A stretch of 64,000 nt of DNA from Phytoseiulus persimilis (taxonomy: Eukaryota > Arthropoda > Arachnida > Mesostigmata > Phytoseiidae), in the NCBI GenBank assembly GCA_037576195.1, contig CM075102.1, forward strand, positions 41,722,745 through 41,786,744. The letters are read 5' to 3'. Within the stretch, counting starts at the first letter, position 1; every line of letters begins with the position of its first letter. The notes under the pieces were generated by a model. That model was not told the DNA's origin. It saw only the letters and a program-made list of their open reading frames with translations, and did no database searches. The position numbers were made by a program, and so were the translations under genes. Shown piece by piece: positions 10,023 to 22,199 of the stretch.

Positions 10023-11051
10023 ATGGAGGACCAAAAGCAGCATTTTCGACACATAATGTTGTTCTGCTACCGCGAAGGCTTGAATGCAGCGAAGACCACT
10101 CGAAGAATATCTGCAGTTTACGGGGAGAATGCTCTTCAAAGTTCTACGGTTAGAAAGTGGTTTACCCGTTTCAAGGCTGAAAACTTTAATCTTGAAGATG
10201 AGCCCAGATCAGGACGACCACAAGTTGTGGAACCCGATGAAATCATTAGCCTGGTAACTTCAAACCCCGGCCTGACCATCAAAGAAATTGAAGACTCGAC
10301 GGGAGTTTCTCATGGAACCGTTTGGAATCGCCTCCATCAAGCTGGCTTCTCAAACAAGAGGAATATCTGGCTGCCTCATGACCTCACCGATCGCCAGCTC
10401 GAAAGACGTGTGGATACAAGCCACACTCTTCTCCGGAAGAATGCCAATGAACCATTTCTGAAGAGACTGATAACCGGCGATGAAAAGTGGATACTCTACA
10501 GGAACGCTACGCAAAGAAAAAGCTGGGTCCCCAAAGGTTCACGGGCCGCAGCCGTCCCCAAACCCGAAATTCATCAAAAAAAAGTGATGCTGAGCTGTTG
10601 GTGGGACTGCAAGGGCGTTGTGTTTTTCGAGCTGCTCCCGCCGGGTCAGACCATCACCACCGAAGTCTACTGCAGGCAGCTTGAGGATTTGAAGACCGCA
10701 GTAGCAACAAAGCGCCCAGAATTGGCGAACAGATGGGGCGTCGTTTTTCAACATGATAATGCGAGACCCCACGTAAGTTTGCGCTCTCGGCAGAAACTGG
10801 CGGAGTTTGACTGGGATGTGCTGCCACACCCAGCTTATAGTCCCGACCTTGCACCGTCAGACTATCACTTGCTCCGGTCTCTTCAAAACTCTCTTGATGG
10901 AGAAATATTCGAATCTTTGGAGGGTATAAAAAATCACCTCAATCAGTTTTTTGGAAAGAAGAAAACCAAGTTCTGGGAGAAGGGAATCTTCGATTTACCT
11001 GACCGATGGGCGAAGGTCATAGAACAAAACGGCCAATATATCATTCAATAA
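10023..11051 (+). CDS. Mariner transposase
   Basis: This enzyme cuts the element out at its terminal repeats and joins it into a new TA site, in the nucleus. The 342-residue length is within the family norm (about 330-355). Residues 5-60 form the first helix-turn-helix region, followed by the family's EDEPRSGRP linker (58-66). Residues 70-112 form the second helix-turn-helix region, followed by WLPHDL (116-121), a variant of the conserved WVPHEL. The catalytic triad is complete: D153 in TGDEKW, D245 in HDNARPH and D280 in YSPDLAPSDY. Exactly 34 residues separate the last two (DD34D). The C-terminus KVIEQNGQYIIQ is also family-like. There is no frameshift, internal stop or intron. The ATG at 10023 is used because the first helix begins right after it. 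The TAA stop lies inside an AATAAA (11047..11052) that probably serves as the poly(A) signal. Nothing nearby suggests that the gene has been adopted for host use. Confidence 0.97.
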   Translation: MEDQKQHFRHIMLFCYREGLNAAKTTRRISAVYGENALQSSTVRKWFTRFKAENFNLEDEPRSGRPQVVEPDEIISLVTSNPGLTIKEIEDSTGVSHGTVWNRLHQAGFSNKRNIWLPHDLTDRQLERRVDTSHTLLRKNANEPFLKRLITGDEKWILYRNATQRKSWVPKGSRAAAVPKPEIHQKKVMLSCWWDCKGVVFFELLPPGQTITTEVYCRQLEDLKTAVATKRPELANRWGVVFQHDNARPHVSLRSRQKLAEFDWDVLPHPAYSPDLAPSDYHLLRSLQNSLDGEIFESLEGIKNHLNQFFGKKKTKFWEKGIFDLPDRWAKVIEQNGQYIIQ

Positions 11052-11052
11052 A
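11047..11052 (+). terminator. Poly(A) signal overlapping the transposase stop codon
   Basis: AATAAA at 11047..11052 contains the TAA stop of the transposase (11049..11051). It is the only canonical signal inside the element downstream of the gene, and 73 bp of element remain after it. This would be an economical 3' end and is plausible for a compact mariner, but it has not been tested. Confidence 0.5.
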
Positions 11053-11094
11053 AAGACTCTTGTGTACAGGAATTCGGCTCTTGAAAAATAGGTA

Positions 11095-11125
11095 AAAAAC
11101 GCTACGAACTTTTTGACTTACCTAA
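11095..11125 (-). repeat. Mariner right terminal inverted repeat (31 bp)
   Basis: This is the reverse complement of the left terminal repeat with no mismatch over 31 bp. It is followed directly by the duplicated TA at 11126..11127. Confidence 0.95.
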
Positions 11126-11127
11126 TA
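11126..11127 (+). repeat. TA target-site duplication, right
   Basis: This TA follows the right terminal repeat. Deleting 9842..11127, or equally 9840..11125, leaves one TA and an uninterrupted 45-bp minisatellite unit. Confidence 0.9.
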
Positions 11128-11235
11128 GATCCTGCAACCACCTCCGTAAACCCGAGTAGAATGGTCAGAACAACCTTGGAATTTCTCCCCTGATTGCTAG
11201 ATCGATTCCGGAAGCATCTCCATGGGGCCTAAGGA

Positions 11236-14200
11236 GGGCCGGAGAGCGTACAGATTGACAGACTGAATCAGCAGATAGGCAGGCTCTATATGCAGCGCCG
11301 CTCCTCATTTCCGTGCCGATCAGCTGCTGCTTGCAACCCGCCACGCGGCTCTACGAGAACAGTGACGTCAGACCCGCGTAGGCTAATTCCACAAACCCTT
11401 CTGCATGGAAGGAGGGCACTATGACGTATCTTCCGTTTGAACTTGGCCCCCAGGGGCGAATTCGATCATGGTTCGATCCTATAAAAACAGGAGGGTTTGA
11501 CCCGGAGGCAGAAATTCAGCAGGGTTCAGTTGAGAGCGGCCATCCAAGACGCGAGCGGGTTCTTGAGACCCAGTCTGAAAAGAGGGGTCGGATGATTTTC
11601 GAAGATTTTTGGCCGAGAATTTCTTTGATGCGAGACTCTTTGTGCTTTGAATCAACGGACGCAAAATCAGATTTTTGGCATATCTTCGCAATGGGAGTAT
11701 CATTCTGGGTTTTCGGTCCCTTCCTGACCTGGGAGATATCCGACATCTCATCGCAACGCAGATTACATCTGATCGCCAGGTAAGGCAAGACCGAAGTCTC
11801 AAGGTCTTAAGAAAAGAATTAATATTTGACTAACTGGAAGCAAATTGATGAGTAGGGAAAAAATAGAATCTCGACGCCCTCTGAATGTCGAAGCCTAGTT
11901 GAACATGAGATCGCTGAGCAAACAACGAAGTTCCTGCGTGAACAGTAGGAATTCCCTGATCTCGTACTAGAGATCTCAAAGTTTCGGTCAGAAACGCACT
12001 CCCTGCCCACATTGGGATCGAGCGTCCGAAAACCTTAAGTGGTGCTCAGATAGAGCGGAGAGCTGAAAGCTTTGGAGACAACGAAGGATCCGAAAAAGAT
12101 ATCAATGGAATGATTCCTACATCGCCCCCTCGGGATTGAACAAAGAATCATGAATGGTTCGCAAGTCACCTCACTTAGGAAAAAACAGCGAATACTCGAA
12201 TTTTTCACGCAAAACAAGCGGTAGCATGTAGTGTTACCAACCCCAATTTTTTCTGACCGGGCGAAAGCCTGACTGCGTATACAGGGAGCCCCAAGATTAT
12301 CTGGAGTTTCCCTCCTCAAGGAAAAACGTTGGATAAGTGATCGGAATTGCCCCGAAATAAGTCGCGAGATCCGATTCCGCGGCTTTCCGACTCTAGCGAA
12401 CCTCAAGGCAAAGTTGTTCTCATACTCGGGGTCAGAGGCGGGGACGAGACAGGGCAACCGCGAAGTCGACGTGAACATCCTCGTCACGAGGTGTTGAGGC
12501 AAGGAGCATCAATATTGTATCGGGAGAATCCTACTTAACGATTTGAGTATGAAGCTATTCCCGTCATACCGAGAGCGGGTATTTGAGTTACTCGAACTCT
12601 TTGATTCGTTCTCGGCTGTGATCCATCGCTGCGAACGAGCACGCTCTCGGGAACCGCGAATCATCGAACATTTCAGCGGAAAGAACATAATTGCAGTTCT
12701 ACTTGGACGGAGCTGAGTTGAAAAGGTTCAAAGCAAACAACTTGTCTGGAAACCCGCTTTCTTTGGGAATCATATTTATAGCTCGGACCCGATTCCCTCG
12801 CCCTGTTCGCTCTGTTTCGCTCTGCGTCTTGGAGCTCCTTCGCAGACCTCATTTGATTCTGCTCGGAAAAGAGGTCCCGCGACCAGGAGCAGCGTTTTGT
12901 TCAGGACATCATATCTCTGCTTCGTGCTGATTGTTCGGGAAAAACTCGAAACCGGCATTCGTTCGGCACCAGGCAACATCGATCAAGAATCAATGCATTT
13001 TTGCAAACGGTCACATGGAGGAAATCGGAACCTATCTTCTCCAGTTGAGGCATTATTTTGCTTTGTTTGACATTTTCCCACGTCATCAAGTCTGAAGTTC
13101 TCCCCCAAGGTCGCTCACCGTTCAGGAAACAGGTGGGGATGAAGATTGGCCGACCCAGGAGTGGAAAAAGTGCGGCCTGCCTCAGCCGGCATGCTGCACC
13201 TGCAGCAAGAAAGGAATTCGTTTTCCCCCGGATTCTTCGGAAAGGAAGTTGCCGCGACGGGGGCCGTATTCGCGGCAGCAAGTTGTCGTCGCCCGTGCGA
13301 GCTAATAGACGTTCTTGAGATAGCAGGATTTTCAGCTCCTACTTGGCGAACGCTTGTTCTGGGATGACATTGATCCTCAACGCTACACTGATCACATCTC
13401 GATAAGCCACAGAGCTCAGAGGAAGCCGAGGAAGACGAAATCGTAACACAGCCAGTCGATAACTGAGTCAGCTTCCGATCGGAAGTAATGGGCGCCGTCC
13501 AGGTAGTTTGTCTTTCGCTTCGTTTCAGTCCAACTCAGCGCATTCCGAGACAGTGACATTGAGTTGGCGGCAAACATCTTCAGGGTACGGAACCTGCGAA
13601 GGCCTCACGTGCGAACGAATTGAAGAACGAGATATTGGAGAGGCTGATACGATAGGTTCTCCTCCGGGAATGATTTGCAGCCTGCGTCACTCCAAGTCTG
13701 CTCCCGTGTCTGGAACGAGGAGTAGAGCTGACCCCACCGGCCCAAAACCCAGCAGCAACGACGGCATTCTCGAGAAATCTCCATCAGGTTCTTCCAGCCC
13801 AAAGAACCCTCGAGACGGGAGAAGGGATCGTGAACAAGCTTCCGGGAAAGTCGCTGGAACTGTGAGGAACGGAAGCAATTCTTCGGTTCCAGTTCGAGAG
13901 GCAGAGACGGCTTCTTCCGCCAAGCAACTTCGATAGCATTATAGTTTCCCGATGGGTAGCAACTTCTTGCTCTCCCTCAACCCCTCCCCCAATAATATGG
14001 GAGAAGACTTGGCGACTGTGACACGGCGAGTATCCGCTGCGCTACGGAGCCCTCTTCGGAACAATTTCGTTACTGAGGACGTCTTGAGGCAAACTACGGC
14101 GAAAAATATGGACGAAAGAGAGTCCGCACTTTATTTCAACTTTTCTATCTGTTGCTGCCTCAATGAGCCAGATCCAGGCTCTGACGGTATCTTTCGTTTC

Positions 14201-16725
14201 AATTTTCCGCCTAGGAGTTTTTGTTCTGCGCAGAATTGTTCCGATCTGTACACCCTCCAGACCCGGTTCCTCCCTCCCTCCGACACAGTCCTGGCAAGCC
14301 AACGGGAGATGTCTGAGCAGCTGACTCGGGATGTTTTTCCCACTATTACGATGTATTCACTGATTCGTTGAAGATGTGAGCAGGTTCGCGTTCATATTGA
14401 GCGCCTTCCATGGCCTAGGAAGGAATGGCTGCGGCAGGAGCCAACAGGTAGGGCCAGGCCGTGACTTCGTGGCTATTTCGTTCAAGATGATTCACATTCA
14501 CACGCTCCCCTCGGTAACCCAGTCATTTGTGAGATACTACGCTGACGAGACCACATTTAATAGCCCACCGACGTGATCCTCTCAGCCTGTCCGTGGGAGA
14601 ATGTGTCCGATCCTTCGATACACACATTTCAACCGTCGTTTCCGGAGCGAACTCTCGACAGCGCTGGTCGCTAATTCTGTTGCGAAACTCGATACGGACT
14701 GCCGAATCGCTCCGATGCCTCGCAGAAACGAAGGACAAGTGCCAGAGACTAGATCGAGCGAACAACGCTGGTTCAATTCAGCCGCGAGAGTGATCGAAAA
14801 TTGATATTCCCTCGGCACACCGAGTGATCGTTTTGGAAGAATACAATATCCTCCAATCACCCGAAACATCTTCTTCAGCTTCTCGACGAATGAAGAAACT
14901 CCTCCCGCATACGGTGAGTCTCTTGAGATCCCCGGCTCCTGACTGGCGGCTCGGGATCCCCTTTCAAAATTAATATCAGATCCATCGAACGAAACACTGC
15001 AGGAAGAGGAACCTGAGGCGAGCGAGGAGACCAGACGGAACTGTCTGTCTCTAGAGGTCTCATTTTTACGTTAGTTAAGTAGCGCGTTCCGTTCGCTGAC
15101 CCTCTAAGTGGGCGCCCGCTCCTTTATCCATCGGATCCCGAGCGCAGATATTTTCAGAAAAATCCCTATCCTGAAAGGATCCTCCTTTTCTTCACAGCTC
15201 TGACCACTGAACGTTGAAGTTACGAGCTTGATATCAGCCACCACCTCAATCGGAAGCGAAACCACGGAGAGGAGAGCGAACGGAAGTCAGTAGGGATCGG
15301 CACTCACGATTCTCACTCAACGGGAAAGGATGCCGATCATATTTGGAAGTCCTATTCGGGCGTGCCCAGAAGGTCGCGGCAGAGTCTTGTTCGATTGCGC
15401 AGGATCCCCAATTTCCTGGGATCTCTCACCTTGGAACCTCTCGATGGACATCTGTTTTTTCTTGCCGCTGGGAACTCGCAGAATCGCCTCTCCCAGACAT
15501 ACTTCCTGCCAAACGGAATGAGCACTGGCTCGTTTGGAAGGTGATTCTTCCGTTATGTATTACTTCCAGCAAGCGGAGAGCTCTGGTGATTGGTCTCAGG
15601 TGATTCTGTGTGCGCCGAGAGATACATGTTCAACTCTCTGGTTTCCCGTACATCTGTTTTTTCCGTCTCTCCCTGATCGCTCTAATTCCTCGCACTGAGT
15701 TTGTGGTGTTGTGGGCTTCCCGCCGGCCCGCTGAAGCTATGAGCCGTGATTCCACTACGGTGAAACTACGGAGTATTACCTGTAGCTGATAGACACAGAA
15801 ACCGCAAACGATAGCTCTGGTAACTATCAATTGCGGGCGGAGTTCCTATCGCAGAGTACCCACCTCAATGATCCTAATATTTTCCACTTTTCTTGACTCT
15901 GTAACCGCCGGCGGGGTAGGGGATTCATTGTAGATGAGGTTTTTCTCTAGCCGTTTCAGACCTCAACCGGGAGTGTGTCTCCACGGTTTCCCAAAATCGA
16001 AAAGTAGACTCCGAGTGAATGAACCGAGTCGCTGAAGCCCTCCGCAGAAACGGGTTGCGAAGACGCATTCAGCGATCTGATCGCCTTACAAGATCACAAA
16101 GGACAGAATGAAGGAGGCGAGGCAGAGGAAGTGTGTTTATCTCGAAATCACCAGAATCATCCAACCCGGATATTCTCTGTGTCTTCCATTTCCGCAAGGC
16201 CCGCGGTGCAGCCATAGCAGCCCAACGAACCGCCCTCGGTCGAATGGACGGAGAACGCACGCAGTTGCCCGTCTCGGAGTAGTTCTCGGAGAAAGCCGAG
16301 GGTCTCCGATCAGCGAAGCGGAATTTACATTTAGGGTGCAGACTGGCTGAACCCCGCACAGGATTGCGAATCTCTTCATCTCTTTTCATGAATATTCGGC
16401 TCGGCTACGCACGGTCGCCGATGCCACCTTTTTTTTTTACATTAGGCCCTGTATCATCCGCTATCCGCTCCTGTTTGGTTTGGGTGTATCAATCCCGTAC
16501 CATTGCTCCCAATATCACTGGGAAACACGTCGAATCCGTCCTCCCCCGAGCCCGAACTAAGGGCGTTCTCGGGAAAGAAGATTCGCGAGAATATGAATAA
16601 AAAATATGCACTATTTGGTGGAACTCGTTACTCGTGGAGAGGCCCGGAAGCGATTGACCGCAGATATCGGACGGCGACTGGATAGCCAGGGATTTCGCTC
16701 AGGAGAGGAAGCCCTAAAATGAGTT
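11236..16725. other. No recognisable gene
   Basis: Frames reach 155 codons (12035..12502, -), 142 codons (13508..13936, +) and 139 codons (13952..14371, +). None contains a known domain and most have an open antisense partner. Around 14484..14574 a short frame reads LPSV followed ten residues later by YYADETTF, which faintly recalls a LINE reverse-transcriptase palm motif, but nothing around it supports an element. A T10 run ends at 16438. Confidence 0.5.
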
Positions 16726-19700
16726 GTGAGCCCGCGACGGCAAAAACTGCTCCCTTTATCCCCAGTCCACGAATCTTCGCAGAAAGTGACTCTGCGACTG
16801 AAATATGACCCATGCCTTGCTATTTCACGTCTTGATCGCGCTTCTCTCTCTGGAAAGCTCGATTCGTCAATACCCGCATGCGAAAACAGCAGGAATACGT
16901 CCCCGCCTGAGAGTCTCGTTGCACCCTACTTTCGATCGGAAACCGAACCTGATGGACCATCTGAGTTGTCGGAAGTACTCCGATGGCGAGGAAGAACGTA
17001 CACTCTCCTGCTCCTTTTTGAAGAGAAAGCTTCGGAGAGTAGGCTCGTGTTTCAGCAAGACTTTTCATTCTCTAGTCAACGACACAGTCAAATCCAAAAC
17101 GTGCTCGCTCCGCTCGAAATGGGTCATCTCAACCCGACCTGCACAATGAGTTCTCCTTTTTCAACCTCTACGGATCGATTCGGGGATGGAAGCCTCCGTT
17201 TGAGTTCAATTACGAGTTCGGTGTGTCGAGACATGGGACTTGGTACACATGTGAGACTCGTTGGAACGGAAGAGTTAATTCTTTCTCGAGCCGTTCTAGT
17301 TTTAAGTATTCCCGTTCCCGATTGGATAATCTGGTCACGCTTTTTTTTTTACCCCTGCACAGGCTTGCGGTGCATCTTGGAAAGCTTTCCAAGCCACACG
17401 GAAAAGCAGCACTGTCTAGCTCATTATCCGGCCTAACAGAGCTGAGCTCGTTTGGATGAGAGAGGTTTCCATTGCAGTTATTTGGAGAAAAAGGGGCGAG
17501 AATGGCATGGCCGGGGCCCTGTCTGAATACTTCTTCAAATCTACCATTTACCAAAAACGAGATTAACGGTGAACCCGGGAATCTCAGACTGCTTCTGCGG
17601 ACTTCCGAGTTGCTTGCGTGGGTGGTGAATCATGTTGGAGTCGAGCAAGAGAATGGTTCGAGTGGAAGATGTGACGGATAATATGGAGCATCCAAAACTC
17701 ATGCAAAATCGAATGCTCCTTCTCCAGTTCAAAGACTTGATAATGCATGTTGGAACCATGAGGGGATGTAAATCATTGAAGATCGCGGACGAACCTCGAA
17801 AAGGTGCGCAGGAACTTCTGCAGGAGCCCGTGTTCCGCTCATTCGAAAAGAATCACACACACATTCAGAGTCGTAATGATCGCAGCGAATAACAGCCAGA
17901 AAGATGGGGGGGGGTCTGGTGACTGGGAACCGTGAACGAAGACCGTGGCACGCACAAAAGAGGGAAAAACATGTTTTCCGTGAACCCAACAACGAATTAC
18001 GTCCTTCTCCGAGCCGGGGTTCCGATCGTCAACACCTCCGTGATTCGCAGAAGGCAAGCTGAGGGAGGATTGAGAACCTCTTGTCAGCAACCCCGCTGAC
18101 CCTCCTCCTGCTGTGGCTCACAGAGCTCCTTGGCCCCTCAAATCATCCCCTCATACTTTTGCACCTATCTATGAATGACTCCAGGAGCTGTGAGCAGGCC
18201 TTGTTGTCGAGAATAACTTGGAATCAGGGCACTCGGTTCCATTTGTGGATTTCAATCGACGTGGGTTGAGAGCAAATCGATCCGAACGACCTTCCAATCA
18301 GTGACAAGGTGATGAGATACATTGGTTTCCTCATTTCGGCGTTGAACCTCCAGTTGGTGAACGGGATGAGATTGCCAACGCTTGCGAAGGTTTGCCGCTG
18401 GGTACAGTTTCCATCTCTCCTAACGGCTTTCACGCCAATACAATAATGAGAAAAAGAGTCTCCATGTACTTCTCTCGATACTTCCAGAGGCATGTATGCA
18501 TGAACAGAACACCGAGAGCTCATATGATTCCCGTATATGGTTCACTCGAAAACGCGTTCACGGAATCAAGATCGAATGACTTAGGAACCTAGTGGTCAAC
18601 GCTGCGTTCCGATCGACGAGAAGAATGCTGATGATTTTCCGTTCAGAGGAGGGAGAATTACCAAATATGGGAACGGATGCATGCCGAGACGCGGAGAACG
18701 AATTACCATTGTTCGACTTCCTGGGCAATCTCAAGCACTCCGACGATCGGTGTATTTGAACACCCGTGGCAGTTCGGATTTCCCCCATGGTTCCCTGGTG
18801 TAACCACTCGGACCCTCTCTTTCCCCAGCCCCCGTTGTTTGGTGTGGATTCAATCCGCGTGTCCGGAAAGGGAATCAAGAAGCCGATTGACAGAGCTCAT
18901 TTTGTGACCCAGACTCGGAGGCGGTTGGACACTGAAAAACCTCCAAGATGTTGGTTGTGAGTTGTGTGCGAATAAGCTATGAGCGTCGCCGCATCAGTGT
19001 GTGGATAGATTTACATTTGCCAATCGTCAATCGGGGCCCTGTCTAACGACTATCATCTTCCCAGAATTTGTGGCTTTCGAAGCGCCGAGCTCTTGGTCCA
19101 GAGCGCTGATTGGCCATCTACGGAGGAAATAACAAGTATAAATAGTGACCTGGGTCAATAGGCATATCACATTAAAGCAGACGCTTCGGGGATATGGTCG
19201 ACTCCCGTGGCACCGAAGAATAAGTGAGAAAACCATCCATCGATTGAGGCCCTTCTGAGGTGGCCGAGTTCAGCGCCAGCGCGAAGTCGGGCAGGGATCA
19301 CGGCGTCATCCGGAGGTGGAACTAGCTGCGCCCCTATGGAATCGTATCACAGCCGAGAAGATCGTCCAATGCCAGCCTCCGACTCCTGCAGGAATCTTGT
19401 GTCAAGGGCGGCTAGATGACGCACTGCAACAGGCAGACAACGCTCCGTCTGTTAGTTTTCTCTTACATAACTCTCGCTGGAATTGGAATCGGTGGAAATG
19501 GAAAACGCCCCGCCACGGAGGACTCGGGTTGTCAACAAATGCTAGGTGTCGCCCAGCTGCATCGTGTTGATTGATTCTATGTTTCAACTCCCCTTGAGCT
19601 TTCGCTCCGAATGCGATCGACGAGTCATAAGTCGAAAAATTTCTTCGCAAAGTCAGAACTCTCATCAGCTTCGAGGATCTCAATGATGACAGGTTATTCA

Positions 19701-22199
19701 CATTTTGGACGAATCAGATGCCGGACGCCGAGTCGCGCCCAGTGACATGTTGACTTCCTAGTGCCTGAGAGAAATCGCCTGTTCTCTCGCCACTTCATCG
19801 GATCGTTTTCAGAGCAGTAATATCTCCTGGATAATGCGGAGCTCCATGGAACCCTCTCAGAAACGGAGGAATCGAAACATTGTAGAGGGCAGTGTGGAAG
19901 GAATATATTTTGCGGTGTTCGCCCTCGCTGGACCGGCGTATTTCTGTCGGAGCATTCCCCACTTGGAGATGATTTGGCGCGGCTCAGTATCGGGCTGATT
20001 CGATCAAGGTATCGATCTTCTCCTGCCCTGGTCTCTTTGCGGAGAAAGCTCCCTCACTTGTCGCCACTCGGAACTCCCCCTCGCTCACTCTGTGAATAAA
20101 GGTGCTGCCACAGTCAGGCAAGAAGACAGCTTAATTGAATGACCCTATTCGTGGTCGAATCGGTGAGCGGGTACATTGACGGATGTCAGGTTGGATTGCA
20201 AAGACGATCTGTACGAATGAGACATCGGGTAGCAGATTGGTATCAGCGTTAATTATTCTTCCATTTCTGACGTCAGCCGTCATATTTTGGACATCAACGA
20301 GTAAACAGTCCGTCCGAAGCGAGCGTATTATTCTGTCGACAAATCGGGGAGAAACCGAACAGAAGTGAGTTGCCGTCGAGGAAGAACGTTTTGCAGCGGG
20401 ATAGCTGAAGATCGAGGATAATTTAGCCCGCATTTCGAAAGCGTTTGTGTACCTCCTCTGCGCGCCCCTCATTCTGGAGAGCGACTGGCTGCGATTTCAT
20501 GAATAGATCCCATGTTTTCATTCTTCTCAGAGTTCTCCGATGATGTCCTTAACGCTCTGCTGAGTCCCAATGTCAGCGTCTGTTGTGTCGCCAAAAACAT
20601 TCTTGGACTTTTGTTTCTTTCATGCTTCCTGCCTCTGTCGCTTGTTCCCATTTCTTTCCGCCGAGGGAAACTTTTCCTTTATCGTCCTTCCGTCGAGCCG
20701 CGACTATGTCGTGTACCAGACGGGTCGAGTACTGCTAATGCTAGTTGGTGCCAGTAGCTTTGTCTGTCGTTGACTCCTCATTTCCTCTTCTGTTCCCTGG
20801 AACGATAGGGGGAGAATGTCGCCGCGTGAGCCAAACAGACCGGACCGCAAACTTTTGTTTGGTCGGGGCTGCTTGGCGATCTTACGTTTTTTTTTGTCTC
20901 GGTCAAATGTCACAACAATGAAGAAGCGCTTCATTGTGTAGAGATACTGCGCGAGAACGGGCTTAGTGGGAATATGTTCGGGAACCAGAGCTTTGTGAAG
21001 CTCATGATGATTACACGAAACAATAATAAGCTCCCCAGCCAGACTCCAGACGGTTCGGCCACTGTGCCATGAACAACGAGAGAATTGCGGAGTTTCGGAA
21101 TGTCACTTGACGCTCTCGACCTTCGAGGCTCCTGCCGAGGAGGGCAGATGGTTCAGATCCCAAGGGCGGTCGCTCTTGGGATGTTTGAGTGACTCGAAGC
21201 GTCTTGGAATGCTCTCCCCATGCGACTACTTCCTGAAAACGACTGATCGATTGGGAGATACATGAGAGAAGCACGCTGAGCTGAAGTGTGCAGGAAAAAC
21301 ACGAGAGCACGTTCGCGGCATGCGCATCGATTAAAAGGTACGACCAGCAATCCGAATCCCTCAAAAACTGCGAAGGGCTCCTGAGGAGCTCGCTCGCCGC
21401 TGGCGAAGGGGCACGCAAGGACGAAGCCGTTCAAGCATCAAAACAAAGACTGAGGATTACAAGATGACCGAGTTGACCGTTCAGACATGTTTCCTCAAGA
21501 ACAACCCGGGAACCTCGGAATGACAGCGGACAGGCAAAACTGAGAAGAGTTGTGCATCAACCAAAACATCACCTCAGGAGTATCTGGTCTCCCCACCGCC
21601 GTAGACGATCCGATCACGATTCTGCAAGCTGTTGTCACGGTGCCGCAGTCCGATGACGTCGTTTCATCACAGTATTTTGTAGCGTGAGGAAGGACACAAA
21701 CTCTCCCCATGACTATTTGTTTCATTGGTATGCCCGAGAGCTCGATCCACTGGGGCGTTGACTCTGGCAAGCCTTCATTTGAGTTTTGGGAGGTTTCAGG
21801 AGTGATTCCGGGAGCCAACGCCTTTTTCGGCCACAATACCGGGGAGGTATCCGAAGAGTGTCTCCCTCAACGTAGTTCCCTACCGATACATGGAGGGGCA
21901 TGTTGCCGCGGGAGTGGATCCTTGGAGCCCGTTCCGCATACTACCAGCTACGAATCATGAAGATTGTCGTTCTCGGTATCGCTCCGGACGGCAGAACGAG
22001 ACAGGGATTGATAGTGCGCAATCGCAGAAACAAAAGGCGTCCAAACATATTTCGCGCTCACAATCAACTGACTCCATGAATCTCTGCCGGCGGCGCTCGT
22101 CACTCTTCCCGAGAAGTCACCAATCGTGGCGCAAATTGCGAAGCGCCGTTCGAGTTTAGGGAATCTCTGGCTGACCCGCCTTCGTCGTCAAGTCTTGAA
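16726..22199. other. No recognisable gene
   Basis: The longest frame (16726..17436, +, 236 codons) starts at GTG, has no recognisable domain and is overlapped by another + frame of 114 codons. A T10 run lies at 17341..17350. The octamer ggccctgtct occurs at about 17515 and 19035 but without extended similarity. No repeat, tRNA or element end was found. Confidence 0.5.

Larger units (their letters stand above)
9842..11125 (+). mobile_element. Complete mariner element (IS630-Tc1-mariner, DD34D)
   Basis: This is a 1,284-bp element with perfect 31-bp terminal inverted repeats at 9842..9872 and 11095..11125, beginning TTAGGTAAGTCAAAAAGTTC. The TTAGGT start fits the YYAGRT end motif of mariners. 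It has TA on both sides, a leader of 181 bp, a single intronless transposase gene of 342 codons and a 74-bp tail. Size, ends and duplication are all typical of full-length mariners. The TIR pattern and the transposase resemble the cecropia/mellifera side of the family more than irritans or mauritiana, but that placement is by memory only. Identical TIRs, an undamaged gene and an intact duplication mark it as a young copy that may still be mobile. Confidence 0.97.
9520..11235 (+). repeat. 45-bp minisatellite interrupted by mariner
   Basis: Units of 45 bp run at 9556, 9601, 9646, 9691, 9736 and 9781. One unit is split as 9826..9841 plus 11128..11156, and another lies at 11157..11201. Partial units stand at each end (about 9520 and 11202..11235). 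A rough unit is aaagaatggtcagaacgatc followed by ctggaaccacttccacagactccag. From 9600 to 9822 five units stay in one open frame and encode a 15-residue repeat (SERILRSILEPLPQT, PERMLRTILESLPQA and three more diverged). A TGA just after the fifth unit closes that frame, and later units contain stops. The split unit adds up to exactly 45 bp once the mariner and one TA are removed, so the array predates the insertion. Confidence 0.85.

Noticed and set aside
16726-17436. 236-codon plus-strand frame
   Set aside because: It has a GTG start, reads through a T10 run as FFF, and shows no domain.
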